From Halorubrum sp. Boch-26 (lineage in GTDB: Archaea; Halobacteriota; Halobacteria; Halobacteriales; Haloferacaceae): a DNA stretch of 51,303 nt. The position numbers were made by a program, and so were the translations under genes. Below are positions 16,310-23,767 of this stretch, one piece after another. Under the pieces are notes generated by a model. It was not told the DNA's origin, did no database searches, and saw nothing but the letters and a program-made list of their open reading frames with translations. Location: the NCBI RefSeq assembly GCF_029889805.1, contig NZ_JARANT010000006.1:1-51303 (forward strand), in the 5' to 3' direction. Position 1 is the stretch's first letter. Every line of letters starts with the position of its first letter.

Positions 16310-16610
16310 CTGACGACCCCACCAACGACGACGCCGATCCGGACGAATCGCCCGACGACGAGACCCACAGCGACCCCGACGAGGCCCCCACCGAAGGGGG
16401 TGACGAGGGGGACGAACGCCCCCCGATCGACGACGAGGAGCGGGCCGACGTGGACCTCGCGGCGATCTCCGAGGAGATCAACGAGAAGGAAGGGGACGAC
16501 GACCCCGCCGGAGAGGGGTCCGAATCGCCCGACGTGACCAACCCCGACGATACCCAAACCGAAGGGGATGAGAAGAGGGGCGAGACCCCCTCTGAAGGGG
16601 GCTCGTGGGG
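15830..16610. repeat. Cluster of short inverted GC repeats encoding PSEG motifs
   Basis: At least eight short near-palindromes of the type CCCCTCTGAAGGGGG occur in this interval, for example near 15857, 15907, 16012, 16066, 16387, 16503 and 16586. They span two adjacent genes and usually encode PSEGG, PSEEG or PTEGG. Each could fold into a small hairpin in mRNA. Confidence 0.6.
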
Positions 16611-16905
16611 CGAGATGTATGTCGAGTCCCTCTCGGTACTCCTGCCGGAGGTCGCCGGGGAGATGCGCGACGAAGACGACGCCGAGGCGATGTCCTCCGA
16701 GGAGGTCGCGGCGCTCGCGACCGAGCCGCCCGTGGAACTCGATCAGAAGTTCGACGCGGTCGTTTCGGACATGGGCATGGAGGAGATGAGCGACAAGCAG
16801 GCGCTCCTCCTCTCGACCGCGATCGTCTGCGGCACGGTGCTGCTGAAGGACGGGGACGTGGCCGGAAAGCTCGTCGGCGCCGCCTCCGAGGAGGTGAGCG
16901 CGTGA
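16306..16905 (+). CDS. Acidic repeat-sharing proviral protein
   Basis: A 199-residue protein. The first ~100 residues are extremely acidic with PTEGG/PSEGG and SPDVTNPDDTQTEG motifs shared with the preceding gene. The C-terminal half (WGEMYVESLSVLLPEVAGEM ... KQALLLSTAIVCGTVLLKDGD) looks folded and helical with a hydrophobic stretch at about residues 163-180. Coupled by ATGA upstream; its stop overlaps the next ATG by one base. Function unknown, virion-associated by context. Confidence 0.68.
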   Translation: MTDDPTNDDADPDESPDDETHSDPDEAPTEGGDEGDERPPIDDEERADVDLAAISEEINEKEGDDDPAGEGSESPDVTNPDDTQTEGDEKRGETPSEGGSWGEMYVESLSVLLPEVAGEMRDEDDAEAMSSEEVAALATEPPVELDQKFDAVVSDMGMEEMSDKQALLLSTAIVCGTVLLKDGDVAGKLVGAASEEVSA

Positions 16906-17474
16906 TGTTCGGGCTCCAGAAGCAGGCGATGAAGCAGATGATGTCGAACCCCGCAGAGAACGAGCAGATCCGGGCTTACGCGTCGATCCTCGCCGGGCTC
17001 GAACGCGAGCAGCGCGAGCGGATGCGACAGCACGCCGAGCATCTCGGCGTCGACCCGGACGAGGTCGGCCTCGACGAGCCGCCGGACCCCGAGGAGCGCG
17101 TGGCGGAGCTCGCCGAAGCGGTCGGTGCGCACGTCGTCGGCGACGCGTGGGGCCTCTACGTCGACCACCTCGTGCCGGACGAGCTGGAGAACTCCGACCG
17201 GGCGGGAGAGTTCGCTGGCGTCGACGCCGACGAATGGGACGCGCAGGTAGAGGAGTGGGCGGCGACGTTTCGAGACCGAGCCGGGGACGCCATCGCGGAC
17301 CGCTCCGACCGCGACCTCGCCGACGTTCACATTCGCGAGACGTTCGGCGTCGGCCTCGACACCTTCGAGTCGGAGATCGTGGAGTTCGAGCCCGGACGCG
17401 TCTTTCAGGAACTCGTGGCCGGCCCGATAGAGACGCACACCGAGGCGCTCGCAGCCCTTGACCGGGAGGTATAG
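16905..17474 (+). CDS. Proviral helical protein upstream of the ATPase
   Basis: A 189-residue protein without membrane segments, starting MFGLQKQAMKQMMSN. Residues ~20-65 are charged helix (ILAGLEREQRERMRQHAEHLG). The rest is acidic with regular hydrophobic positions (WDAQVEEWAATFRDRAGDAIADR). The ATG overlaps the preceding stop (TGATG), and the gene ends four bases before the ATPase start. Conserved position immediately before a packaging-type ATPase suggests a packaging or assembly partner; that is inference. Confidence 0.7.
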   Translation: MFGLQKQAMKQMMSNPAENEQIRAYASILAGLEREQRERMRQHAEHLGVDPDEVGLDEPPDPEERVAELAEAVGAHVVGDAWGLYVDHLVPDELENSDRAGEFAGVDADEWDAQVEEWAATFRDRAGDAIADRSDRDLADVHIRETFGVGLDTFESEIVEFEPGRVFQELVAGPIETHTEALAALDREV

Positions 17475-17477
17475 CAG

Positions 17478-18302
17478 ATGCACATGCTCGTAAGCGCGGT
17501 CTCGGGCTGGGGGAAGGGCTGGCTGGCACACGCTCTCGCCGAGAAGAACATCAAGGGCGACACCTACGACCGCGTCGTCGTGCTGGACACGTCCGACGAG
17601 TTCCGCGGCCTGGTGAGCAAGGAGACCGGGCCAGGGCTCGCGTCGCACTGGTTCGCCGGCCCTCGCGAGCGGGACCACTTCGACCCCGACGTGTGGGGCG
17701 ACATGATCGACCGAAACGAGGCGCTCGTCGTCGGCCGCCACGTCGACAAGGACGACTGGCAGGAGGTCGCTCGCGACGTAATCCTCGCGTGCCGCCGGTC
17801 CGACCACGACGTGCTGGTCGTCATCGACGAGGCACACGGGATCGCCCCGGAGCGCGAGGGCTACCCCGACGAGATCCAGGCGCTCGCGACCGACGGCCGG
17901 ACCGAAGGAGGTTCGGCGACCTCGTCAATCTGGGTCACGCAGCGGCTCGCACAGCTCTGTAAGAAGGTCGTCGGGAACTGTACCGCCCGGTTCCTCGGTG
18001 GCTACCAGTCCGGAAACGACCTCAACGCGGTCAAGGACGTGCTGGAGTACCCGAAGGAGGCGCACAACACGGGCGGGCAGTCGGTCCCGAACCTGCCGGC
18101 GAAGCTCCATGCGCCCGACGAGGGCGCGATCTCCGTCCGGAAGTGGGTCGAAGAGGGGCCGGACGGGGAGCCGCAGACGGTCAACTCCGAGTGGATCTAC
18201 TCGGACGACTCGGGGAAGATCGAGCGCGTCGAGTCGAACCGCTACGAACCGGAGTGTGACCACGTCGGCGCCGAGGGAAAGCGCATCGAGGTGGGGCTAT
18301 GA
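17478..18302 (+). CDS. Putative genome-packaging ATPase (FtsK/HerA-A32-like)
   Basis: A 274-residue P-loop protein. The Walker A region is at residues 8-15 (VSGWGKGW), where the usual S/T after GK is replaced by glycine-tryptophan. Walker B is VLVVIDEAHG with Asp117-Glu118, and SIWVTQRL (~148-155) fits the sensor/Q motif of HerA-FtsK-type motors. Membrane-containing icosahedral viruses use such ATPases to pump DNA into preformed capsids. Its position just left of the capsid genes, interrupted only by a small gene and a minus-strand HNH gene, supports that role. Confidence 0.8.
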   Translation: MHMLVSAVSGWGKGWLAHALAEKNIKGDTYDRVVVLDTSDEFRGLVSKETGPGLASHWFAGPRERDHFDPDVWGDMIDRNEALVVGRHVDKDDWQEVARDVILACRRSDHDVLVVIDEAHGIAPEREGYPDEIQALATDGRTEGGSATSSIWVTQRLAQLCKKVVGNCTARFLGGYQSGNDLNAVKDVLEYPKEAHNTGGQSVPNLPAKLHAPDEGAISVRKWVEEGPDGEPQTVNSEWIYSDDSGKIERVESNRYEPECDHVGAEGKRIEVGL

Positions 18303-18478
18303 CCCGGCCGAGTGAGGAAGTGGCACTCTACGGAGGTACTGCGGATAGTTTTCGTGAAGTCAAAAAGGAAATTGAGGAGACTCGAGGTCATGAAGTAGCA
18401 AATCCAAGAGTGGTTGAGGAGCTGCTGCTCTTGTACCGACAACACGGACTTCCATATTCTGATCCTCGGAAGCTTTGA
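18299..18478 (+). CDS. Small 59-aa protein coupled to the ATPase gene
   Basis: The start overlaps the ATPase stop (ATGA) and the frame runs 59 codons to TGA at 18476-18478. The protein has the pattern FREVKKEIEETRGHEVANP followed by RVVEELLLLYRQHG, two amphipathic helices resembling a small DNA-binding or antitoxin-like module. Base composition turns A+T-rich halfway through, near where the HNH cargo begins, so the 3' end may have been altered by that insertion. Confidence 0.6.
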   Translation: MTRPSEEVALYGGTADSFREVKKEIEETRGHEVANPRVVEELLLLYRQHGLPYSDPRKL

Positions 18479-18500
18479 AAACAGCATACCATAGTTGAGA

Positions 18501-19394
18501 TCACTCTCGGCTATCTATGAAGTCAGTTAATCCACTTTGACTTAGGCTTGCGACTGGGATATCTCCGTAGTATAGTGCTCCTCCATCGTATACCAGCCCA
18601 TCTTCATAGGATAGCAGATCTGAATCATCAATAACCGATTCATCGTAGATGACTACATACTCTGATCTATACGTTTCCGTCAACTCGGGCCCAACCTTTT
18701 GAACTCTTTCGACCACTGTCTTGGCGAACCGGTCATATCGAGTAAGTGACTCGACCACTTGATTAAACAATTTGTATCTAACATCTATCCCAATCTCCTC
18801 GATCAAAGAGTCGTGGAGGTCTCTGCGGCGGAATGCCGGTACATCGGAATCTTCGGCTAAGTCGCTGATTGCCCTTGCAATTTCACTCATCGGAGCCGAT
18901 TCGCGTCTTGGTGTGGCTTCATGAGTTTCCATATGGCACTCGCGACAGAGTGTTCGAAGGTTTTCAGGGTCATCCGTACCGCCAGCGGATTGGGGCGTAA
19001 TATGATGTACCTGTAATTCCACCTCTCCTTCTACCCCTCCAACATCACCACACTCCTGACAGGAGAATTCATCACGCTCTAAGGCTGTCTTTCTAGCCTT
19101 TTGCCAACCTGAACTAGCGTTTCTAGTCGTTCGACCATATCCTCCCGCAGATTTCCCTGTATCTACAATATACGCCTGAAACGGATTGTTATCATGCTCT
19201 GCTGACTGTAGCCGCAGCTCTTTATTTCCCAACTCATTGAGCCTGATCACGTCTAGCTCTGCGGCTTCCTCTGAGTCGTAGGATCGCTCCGTACTGAGGT
19301 CGCCGCCGGGAAATTCAAGTAAACGCCGAATCGGACGATTTCTCTCGTAAGCGGATTCTTTGATATCTACCCTGTAACGATAATCATCCGCCAT
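18501..19394 (-). CDS. HNH endonuclease (moron between ATPase and capsid genes)
   Basis: A 297-residue protein. Residues ~100-160 form an HNH domain: Cys112-x2-Cys115, His130-His131 (VHHITPQSAGG), Asn145 (DPENLRTLC) and Cys150-x2-Cys153, the zinc-finger type of HNH found in McrA-like and homing nucleases. The N-terminal ~95 residues are unassigned; the C-terminal 130 residues may hold a specificity or winged-helix domain (FRRRDLHDSLIEEIG). It is A+T-rich and runs against the operon. The ATG at 19394 is preferred to a TTG three codons upstream. Confidence 0.85.
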   Translation of the reverse strand: MADDYRYRVDIKESAYERNRPIRRLLEFPGGDLSTERSYDSEEAAELDVIRLNELGNKELRLQSAEHDNNPFQAYIVDTGKSAGGYGRTTRNASSGWQKARKTALERDEFSCQECGDVGGVEGEVELQVHHITPQSAGGTDDPENLRTLCRECHMETHEATPRRESAPMSEIARAISDLAEDSDVPAFRRRDLHDSLIEEIGIDVRYKLFNQVVESLTRYDRFAKTVVERVQKVGPELTETYRSEYVVIYDESVIDDSDLLSYEDGLVYDGGALYYGDIPVASLSQSGLTDFIDSRE

Positions 19395-19568
19395 TGTTTG
19401 CAATTCGTCTTTTTGTCAAATGAAACATCCGATCGTGGCTGGTTTCCAAGGACATTGAATATAACATAGTGCCGAGGTAGTATACTGAATAAAATTCATC
19501 TATTGGAGGCATTCCCCTACTGAGTGGGGCGGCCTATCATAATCAAAACCATTCTCGACACGGTCGCA

Positions 19569-19877
19569 ATGGCCTATGATGTAACGGCCGGCTTCGATAA
19601 GCTGGCTGATCAGCAGTTCATGATGGACGCCGGCGCGGTCGGCGGCGGCGTCCTCGCAGGTGAATCGCTCGGATACCTTGCCGACGGCCACACAGTCGCT
19701 GGGTTCAACACGCCCGCCGAACTCGGCGGGATCGCAGTCGTCGCCGGCGCCGAATACGCCCCGATGATCGACGGGCGGACGAAGCGACACATGCAGGTCG
19801 GCGGCGGAGTCGCCCTCCTCCTCGCGCTGATGGAACGCTTCGGTGTTCGTGACGCGCTGACGGAGGTGTTCGCCTGA
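19569..19877 (+). CDS. Small virion membrane protein preceding the capsid genes
   Basis: A 102-residue protein with three mildly hydrophobic, glycine/alanine-rich segments (AGAVGGGVLAGESLGYLA; ELGGIAVVAGAEYAPM; VGGGVALLLALME). In SH1-like viruses a membrane protein of about this size lies directly upstream of the two capsid genes, and this gene fits that slot. The ATG at 19569 is used; an in-frame GTG at 19524 with a distant GGAGG is an alternative. It shares one base with the next ATG. Confidence 0.7.
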   Translation: MAYDVTAGFDKLADQQFMMDAGAVGGGVLAGESLGYLADGHTVAGFNTPAELGGIAVVAGAEYAPMIDGRTKRHMQVGGGVALLLALMERFGVRDALTEVFA

Positions 19878-20398
19878 TGGCAGACATCTACATTTCTAAC
19901 GGTTCGACCTCTGATGTCGTCGTTCAGCACACGAACGCGGCCGGGATCGAGCGGGCAACACCGATCCTCGAAATCGACCCGGACCGCGGGACGTTCCTCC
20001 GAGTCCTGAACAGCGTGGCGCGGGGCGACGAGGTCGGGATTCCGGTCTACATGAAGCTCCGCGACTCGAACGGCGATCCTCTCCCGACCAACACGCTCGT
20101 CAAGTTCGAGCTGGAGCGCGCCGGCGGCGACGACCAGCACAAGGTGAGCGAGGAGGTCAAGCAGATCAGCTTCTGGAACTCCAACGACATCACCACGCAG
20201 CGCGACGTGGACAACATCGACAACGCGAAGGTGACGCTGGAGTATCCCGAAGCGGCCAGCAAGAACGGTGCGGCGCCGTTCCACGACGTTCGCGACGTGG
20301 ACTCGTTCTACGTCTCGATCGAGTCGGCCGCCGAAATCGACTGGTCGCAGTCGGAGTTCTACTTCGACACGGCCGCCATCGAGGAGGGATCGCGGTAG
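19877..20398 (+). CDS. Small major capsid protein (VP7-like)
   Basis: A 173-residue, strand-rich protein without membrane segments (for example TFLRVLNSVARGDEVGIPVYMKLRD and DSFYVSIESAAEIDWSQSEFYF). Size, lack of cysteine, gene order and direct coupling to a ~240-residue partner match the smaller of the two single beta-barrel capsid proteins of SH1/HHIV-2-type viruses. The barrel itself cannot be proven from sequence by eye. It follows the membrane-protein gene with a one-base overlap, so the capsid pair is translated as a unit. Confidence 0.7.
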   Translation: MADIYISNGSTSDVVVQHTNAAGIERATPILEIDPDRGTFLRVLNSVARGDEVGIPVYMKLRDSNGDPLPTNTLVKFELERAGGDDQHKVSEEVKQISFWNSNDITTQRDVDNIDNAKVTLEYPEAASKNGAAPFHDVRDVDSFYVSIESAAEIDWSQSEFYFDTAAIEEGSR

Positions 20399-21124
20399 AT
20401 GACCGACGTGATGGACCGACTGGCCGAGGCGAGCGTCCGGAATACGGCGCTCGGACCGCGCCAGTTCGAAACGTCGACCAACTCGCAGGGGTCGCTTTCG
20501 GACATCGCAACGCTCGTCGCCGACACGGCGCTCGCGCTCCGAACCGGGCGCCGCAACCCGCTCCGGATCGCGGTCCCGGCGTACCAGTCGTTCACGACGG
20601 CCGGCGACGGGAGCGATCAGACGTTCTCGGTCACCCACGATCTCACCGACTGCCCGGACACGCAGGACGTGGTGGTCTGGTTCGACGGCACCTATCAGGG
20701 ATCGCCGAAGTCGGTCAACCACGACACCAACGAGTTCACCGTGTCCGGGCCGGGATCGGCGGTCACCGTTCACACCTACTACATCAGCGGGAAGGCGGCG
20801 ACGTTCCAGCTTCGGAAGAAGACGCCGTCAGCGAAGACCTCGAACTCTGAGAAGCTCTACGAGGCGAATCTCGGGCTGATCCACGACGCGAACCAGTCCG
20901 AGCAGCCGGAGTTCCTCGAACTCAACGAGTCGCCGCTCCAGCGGTTCCTCGCGAGCGACATGGAGCTGACCGCGCGACTGAAGGCACCGTATCAGGTCCG
21001 TTGGACCGACCCGGACGGGGACGGCACGGAGCCGACGAACGCGCTCCTCCAGGTACCCGCCCAGAAGTCCAACGGCGAGATCGAAGGGCTCACGTCGGCC
21101 ATCAGCGCCGACATGGGCCGGTAG
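20399..21124 (+). CDS. Large major capsid protein (VP4-like)
   Basis: A 241-residue strand-rich protein. Its N-terminal ~50 residues (MTDVMDRLAEASVRN...) are helical, as for a membrane-facing arm. The middle has beta repeats (QTFSVTHDLTDCPDTQDVVVWFDGTY; VHTYYISGKAATFQLRKK) and the C-terminal part has another set. Length and order after a 173-residue capsid protein match the larger capsid protein of sphaerolipo-like viruses. The ATG directly follows the preceding TAG. Confidence 0.7.
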   Translation: MTDVMDRLAEASVRNTALGPRQFETSTNSQGSLSDIATLVADTALALRTGRRNPLRIAVPAYQSFTTAGDGSDQTFSVTHDLTDCPDTQDVVVWFDGTYQGSPKSVNHDTNEFTVSGPGSAVTVHTYYISGKAATFQLRKKTPSAKTSNSEKLYEANLGLIHDANQSEQPEFLELNESPLQRFLASDMELTARLKAPYQVRWTDPDGDGTEPTNALLQVPAQKSNGEIEGLTSAISADMGR

Positions 21125-21137
21125 CGAGGGCGTCACC

Positions 21138-21419
21138 ATGTCCGATTTTTCGACGACAACAGACAACGGCGACCCGTGGCAGAGCCCGTCCATCAGCGAC
21201 GGCCCCGTGACGACGATGGGGAACGGCAACGCGACCGGCGGATCGTCAGGCGGTGGCCTCGCGACCGACGTGGACGTGAGCGACATCGAGAGCCCGCTGT
21301 CGAAGTGGCTCGCCGACTCGCGCTGGTCGCGGCGTGACCTCGAACTACTGACCGACCTGATCGGCGCGATCGGGACGCTCGGGTTCCTCTATCTCGCGCT
21401 GAACGGGGTGGGCGCATGA
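21138..21419 (+). CDS. Single-transmembrane proviral protein after capsid genes
   Basis: A 93-residue protein: a polar glycine/serine/threonine-rich head, a basic stretch (SKWLADSRWSRRDLELLTD), and one C-terminal membrane segment (LIGAIGTLGFLYLALNGVGA). It starts 13 bases after the capsid gene and its stop overlaps the 32-codon gene that follows. The layout suggests a virion membrane anchor whose head faces the capsid shell. Confidence 0.7.
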   Translation: MSDFSTTTDNGDPWQSPSISDGPVTTMGNGNATGGSSGGGLATDVDVSDIESPLSKWLADSRWSRRDLELLTDLIGAIGTLGFLYLALNGVGA

Positions 21420-21514
21420 GCAAGATCGAGACCTCCGTCGAGGTGGAGGACCTCTCTGACGGCGAGCGCAACCGGCTCGAAGCGGCGATAAAGGGCCGCG
21501 GGGGTGACGCGTGA
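21416..21514 (+). CDS. Micro-gene of 32 codons between virion genes
   Basis: The frame MSKIETSVEVEDLSDGERN... (32 residues) starts in an ATGA overlap with the upstream gene, and its TGA overlaps the GTG of the next gene. This double coupling, plus the normal high G+C third-position pattern, argues that it is translated. The peptide is a charged helix with no known family. It may serve mainly to relay ribosomes, or be a minor virion peptide. Confidence 0.6.
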   Translation: MSKIETSVEVEDLSDGERNRLEAAIKGRGGDA

Positions 21515-21882
21515 CCGACGTGGTGCCGGCGCCGAGCGCGGACGACATCCCGGTCAACGAGCCCGTGACGGTCGACATCGGCGCGGGTCAACAGGCGACC
21601 GTGACCTACACGGCCCGCCAGCGGACCAACGAGGGGTTCGTACTCCCGACAGTCGCGGTCTCGAAGCGGTCGCAGTCGAGTTACGAGATCTCGGCGGACG
21701 ACGAGCAGATCTACGGCCCTGCGGGGATCCCACCGACCGACATCGACGACCTCGCGGTCTGCTTCGTGCCGGCCTACGAGTTCGAACAGGAGCTCGAGGT
21801 CCAGGTAACGAACCTGTCCGACACCAGTCGCGAGTACCACATTCAGCCGATGGGCTACGAGCGCGTCGGCGGGGGTGAGTGA
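21511..21882 (+). CDS. Proviral beta-rich protein, GTG start
   Basis: A 123-residue protein, strand-rich (PVTVDIGAGQQATVTYTAR; LEVQVTNLSDTSREYHIQ), with no membrane segment and one cysteine. It resembles a small immunoglobulin-like or jelly-roll domain, as often seen in capsid-surface or vertex proteins. No family recognised. It starts with GTG in a GTGA overlap and ends one base before the next ATG. Confidence 0.65.
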   Translation: MTDVVPAPSADDIPVNEPVTVDIGAGQQATVTYTARQRTNEGFVLPTVAVSKRSQSSYEISADDEQIYGPAGIPPTDIDDLAVCFVPAYEFEQELEVQVTNLSDTSREYHIQPMGYERVGGGE

Positions 21883-21883
21883 G

Positions 21884-22228
21884 ATGGGACTTGATGCAGA
21901 AGTCGAGAAGATCAAGGCCCGCGGTGCCTCTGGCACGTCTCTCACGGACGGTCCCGAGGACATCAGCGAGGGAGTAGAGGCGACTCTGTCGACCGGAACC
22001 GGCGCCGCCTCAAGCGCCACGCTGTTCATCGAGGTGCAGGGCGCGATTGAACTTACTATCGAGTTCAGCCCCGACGGTTCGACGTGGTACGAGCCAGCGG
22101 CAGAGTCGCCTATCGGCTTCGACACAGCCGGTGAGGATGTCGCGTTTATCGACTACGATGCCTCTCACCTGCGAGTAACCGGCTCGAACAACGCGGCTGT
22201 CAACCTCGATCTGAGGGTGACAGCATGA
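21884..22228 (+). CDS. Proviral beta-rich 114-aa protein
   Basis: The N-terminal 25 residues are charged helix. The remainder is strand-rich with aromatic turns (IELTIEFSPDGSTWYEPAAESPIGF; ASHLRVTGSNNAAVNLDLRV), like a small jelly-roll. The ATG at 21884 has GGGGGTGA upstream; a GTG three codons earlier is possible. The ATGA overlap with the next, probably spike, gene suggests the two products work together, for example as a spike base. Confidence 0.65.
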   Translation: MGLDAEVEKIKARGASGTSLTDGPEDISEGVEATLSTGTGAASSATLFIEVQGAIELTIEFSPDGSTWYEPAAESPIGFDTAGEDVAFIDYDASHLRVTGSNNAAVNLDLRVTA

Positions 22229-23064
22229 CGCGATTTCCGGCTGTCGGAGGCGGCTCCAGTTCAGTAGAAGACTGGCCGTATAAGAACAAAGCGGAGACGT
22301 TCACAGAGCCGGACGTTACCGTTTCGGACGTGTCGGAGACTGGAGGCTCTAAGGTTGTCAATGAAACTATCGAACTCGGTTCAACGCAGGGAAATAAAGT
22401 TAGCGCCCCTTCAACAAGTGTCGTATATGATAGGGGAAGGGACCCGTTTATAGTTATAAATCCGAATAAACGGCTTGAAGCGTTAGAATATAAAACGATG
22501 TTTGGCGGAGCCGTTTCAACCGCCAGTATATGGCTTGAGGACGACACCGGCACCACATTAGCGTCGGACTCCAATGTCGGCGATAATACTAGTAAGACGT
22601 TTAATGTGACTCTTGAGGCCGGTCGGGAGTATACTCTATATCATGATGATGGGGACGTTGACCACCGCGGTGGTAGTGCTAGCTTCCCCTACGAAGACCC
22701 GAGCTTGGATGTGGTCGCTGGCGGCTCAGCCGGTTCCGAAACTGGCGATTGGTATATGTTTGATTGGGTGAGAGGCTACCCAGCAGCAGCATCGGGAGAG
22801 GCCGCTATCGAGTGGCCGCAACCTAGCGACGTGTTTCGGTGGGATGCTGTCAAGTTCCAAACATCGCCCGATGGCGAATCGGTGGAGGTATTCATCGAAG
22901 AAGATGACGGCACGGGGTGGACGGAGATTGCGGGACCGGTCAGCCGTGGCGACCCAATCGACGCCGATCCAGACTCGGAAATACGATTCCGCGTTAAACT
23001 GTCACGCACCAACCTCGCGAACAACCCAACGCTGGATGCGATTTACAGGAGGTGGGTCGTGTGA
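22225..23064 (+). CDS. Putative spike/receptor-binding protein, atypical composition
   Basis: A 279-residue beta-rich protein without membrane segments (ASIWLEDDTGTTLASDSN; TFNVTLEAGREYTLYHDDG; SVEVFIEEDDGTGWTEIAGPVSRGD), resembling stacked beta-sandwich or carbohydrate-binding-like domains. From about 22,260 to 22,760 the DNA is far more A+T-rich than neighbouring virion genes, although it stays coupled on both sides (ATGA; GTGA). Rapid exchange of a host-recognition protein would explain this. The assignment rests on position, fold impression and composition. Confidence 0.6.
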   Translation: MTRFPAVGGGSSSVEDWPYKNKAETFTEPDVTVSDVSETGGSKVVNETIELGSTQGNKVSAPSTSVVYDRGRDPFIVINPNKRLEALEYKTMFGGAVSTASIWLEDDTGTTLASDSNVGDNTSKTFNVTLEAGREYTLYHDDGDVDHRGGSASFPYEDPSLDVVAGGSAGSETGDWYMFDWVRGYPAAASGEAAIEWPQPSDVFRWDAVKFQTSPDGESVEVFIEEDDGTGWTEIAGPVSRGDPIDADPDSEIRFRVKLSRTNLANNPTLDAIYRRWVV

Positions 23065-23168
23065 CAGTCGAACAAATTGCGGAGACGGAGACAATTATGC
23101 AAGAGATCAACAGCGACGGCGACGGCGAACCGGGCGGCGACTACTCGGCGGATGAGGTGATGGCCTGA
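23061..23168 (+). CDS. Micro-gene of 35 codons after the spike gene
   Basis: GTG start overlapping the preceding TGA (GTGA), and stop overlapping the next ATG by one base. The product (VTVEQIAETETIMQEINSD...) is a short acidic helix ending in glycine/aspartate-rich sequence. As with the 32-codon gene, coupling on both sides is the main evidence for translation. No homologue recognised. Confidence 0.5.
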   Translation: MTVEQIAETETIMQEINSDGDGEPGGDYSADEVMA

Positions 23169-23767
23169 TGTCGATCCCGGATTCGTTCTTCGATCAGAAT
23201 GCCGATGTCGATGTGGGTAACGACCCATCGATGTTAGAGTCCGACGACAACGGCAGCGAGTACAGCATCGATAACGATCCGCGGCAGGACCCGGACAACT
23301 GGACCAGCGGCGGCAGCGACGACAGCGACGACGACGACGATCTCTCGTGGGACGATACCGACGTGTCGGGCGGTGGTGTGGTCGATGATTCCGGCGGGTC
23401 CGACAGCGACGGTACCGACGGCAGCGAGTACAGCATCGACAACGACCCGCGACAGAACCCGGACAACTGGCAGAGTGACAGCGGGGACGCTTCGGACGTG
23501 ACGGGTGGCGGGCGAGTCGATCCGGAGGACGACGACTGGGCGCAGGAGCAGCAGGCGAACGCCAACGAGGGCACCGACATCGAGGGAGCGCTCGCGGAGC
23601 AGCGGGCCGCCTACGAGGAGCGCATGGCCGCGCTGATGGAAAACCTCCCCGTGCCCGACCAACTCGGTGGCTCCGAGGGCGGCGGTGGTCTCTCGCCCGC
23701 TCTCGGCGGCGTGGCACTGCTCGCGCTGGCCGGTGGGGGCGCGCTCTACGTCAGGGGTGAAAGCTGA
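23168..23767 (+). CDS. Acidic repeat protein with C-terminal membrane anchor
   Basis: A 199-residue protein. An 18-residue unit (GSEYSIDNDPRQ then D/N-PDNW) occurs twice, at about residues 29-46 and 85-102, separated by aspartate/serine/glycine-rich linkers. A charged helix follows (EGALAEQRAAYEERMAALMENL), then a C-terminal membrane segment (ALGGVALLALAGGGALYV). This suits a protein anchored in the virion membrane with a repeated flexible external or capsid-contacting arm. Tightly coupled to both neighbours. Confidence 0.7.
   Translation: MSIPDSFFDQNADVDVGNDPSMLESDDNGSEYSIDNDPRQDPDNWTSGGSDDSDDDDDLSWDDTDVSGGGVVDDSGGSDSDGTDGSEYSIDNDPRQNPDNWQSDSGDASDVTGGGRVDPEDDDWAQEQQANANEGTDIEGALAEQRAAYEERMAALMENLPVPDQLGGSEGGGGLSPALGGVALLALAGGGALYVRGES

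Noticed and set aside
15763-17529. 588-codon minus-strand frame opposite the virion operon
   Set aside because: Serine/proline/arginine-rich shadow of the coupled + strand genes.
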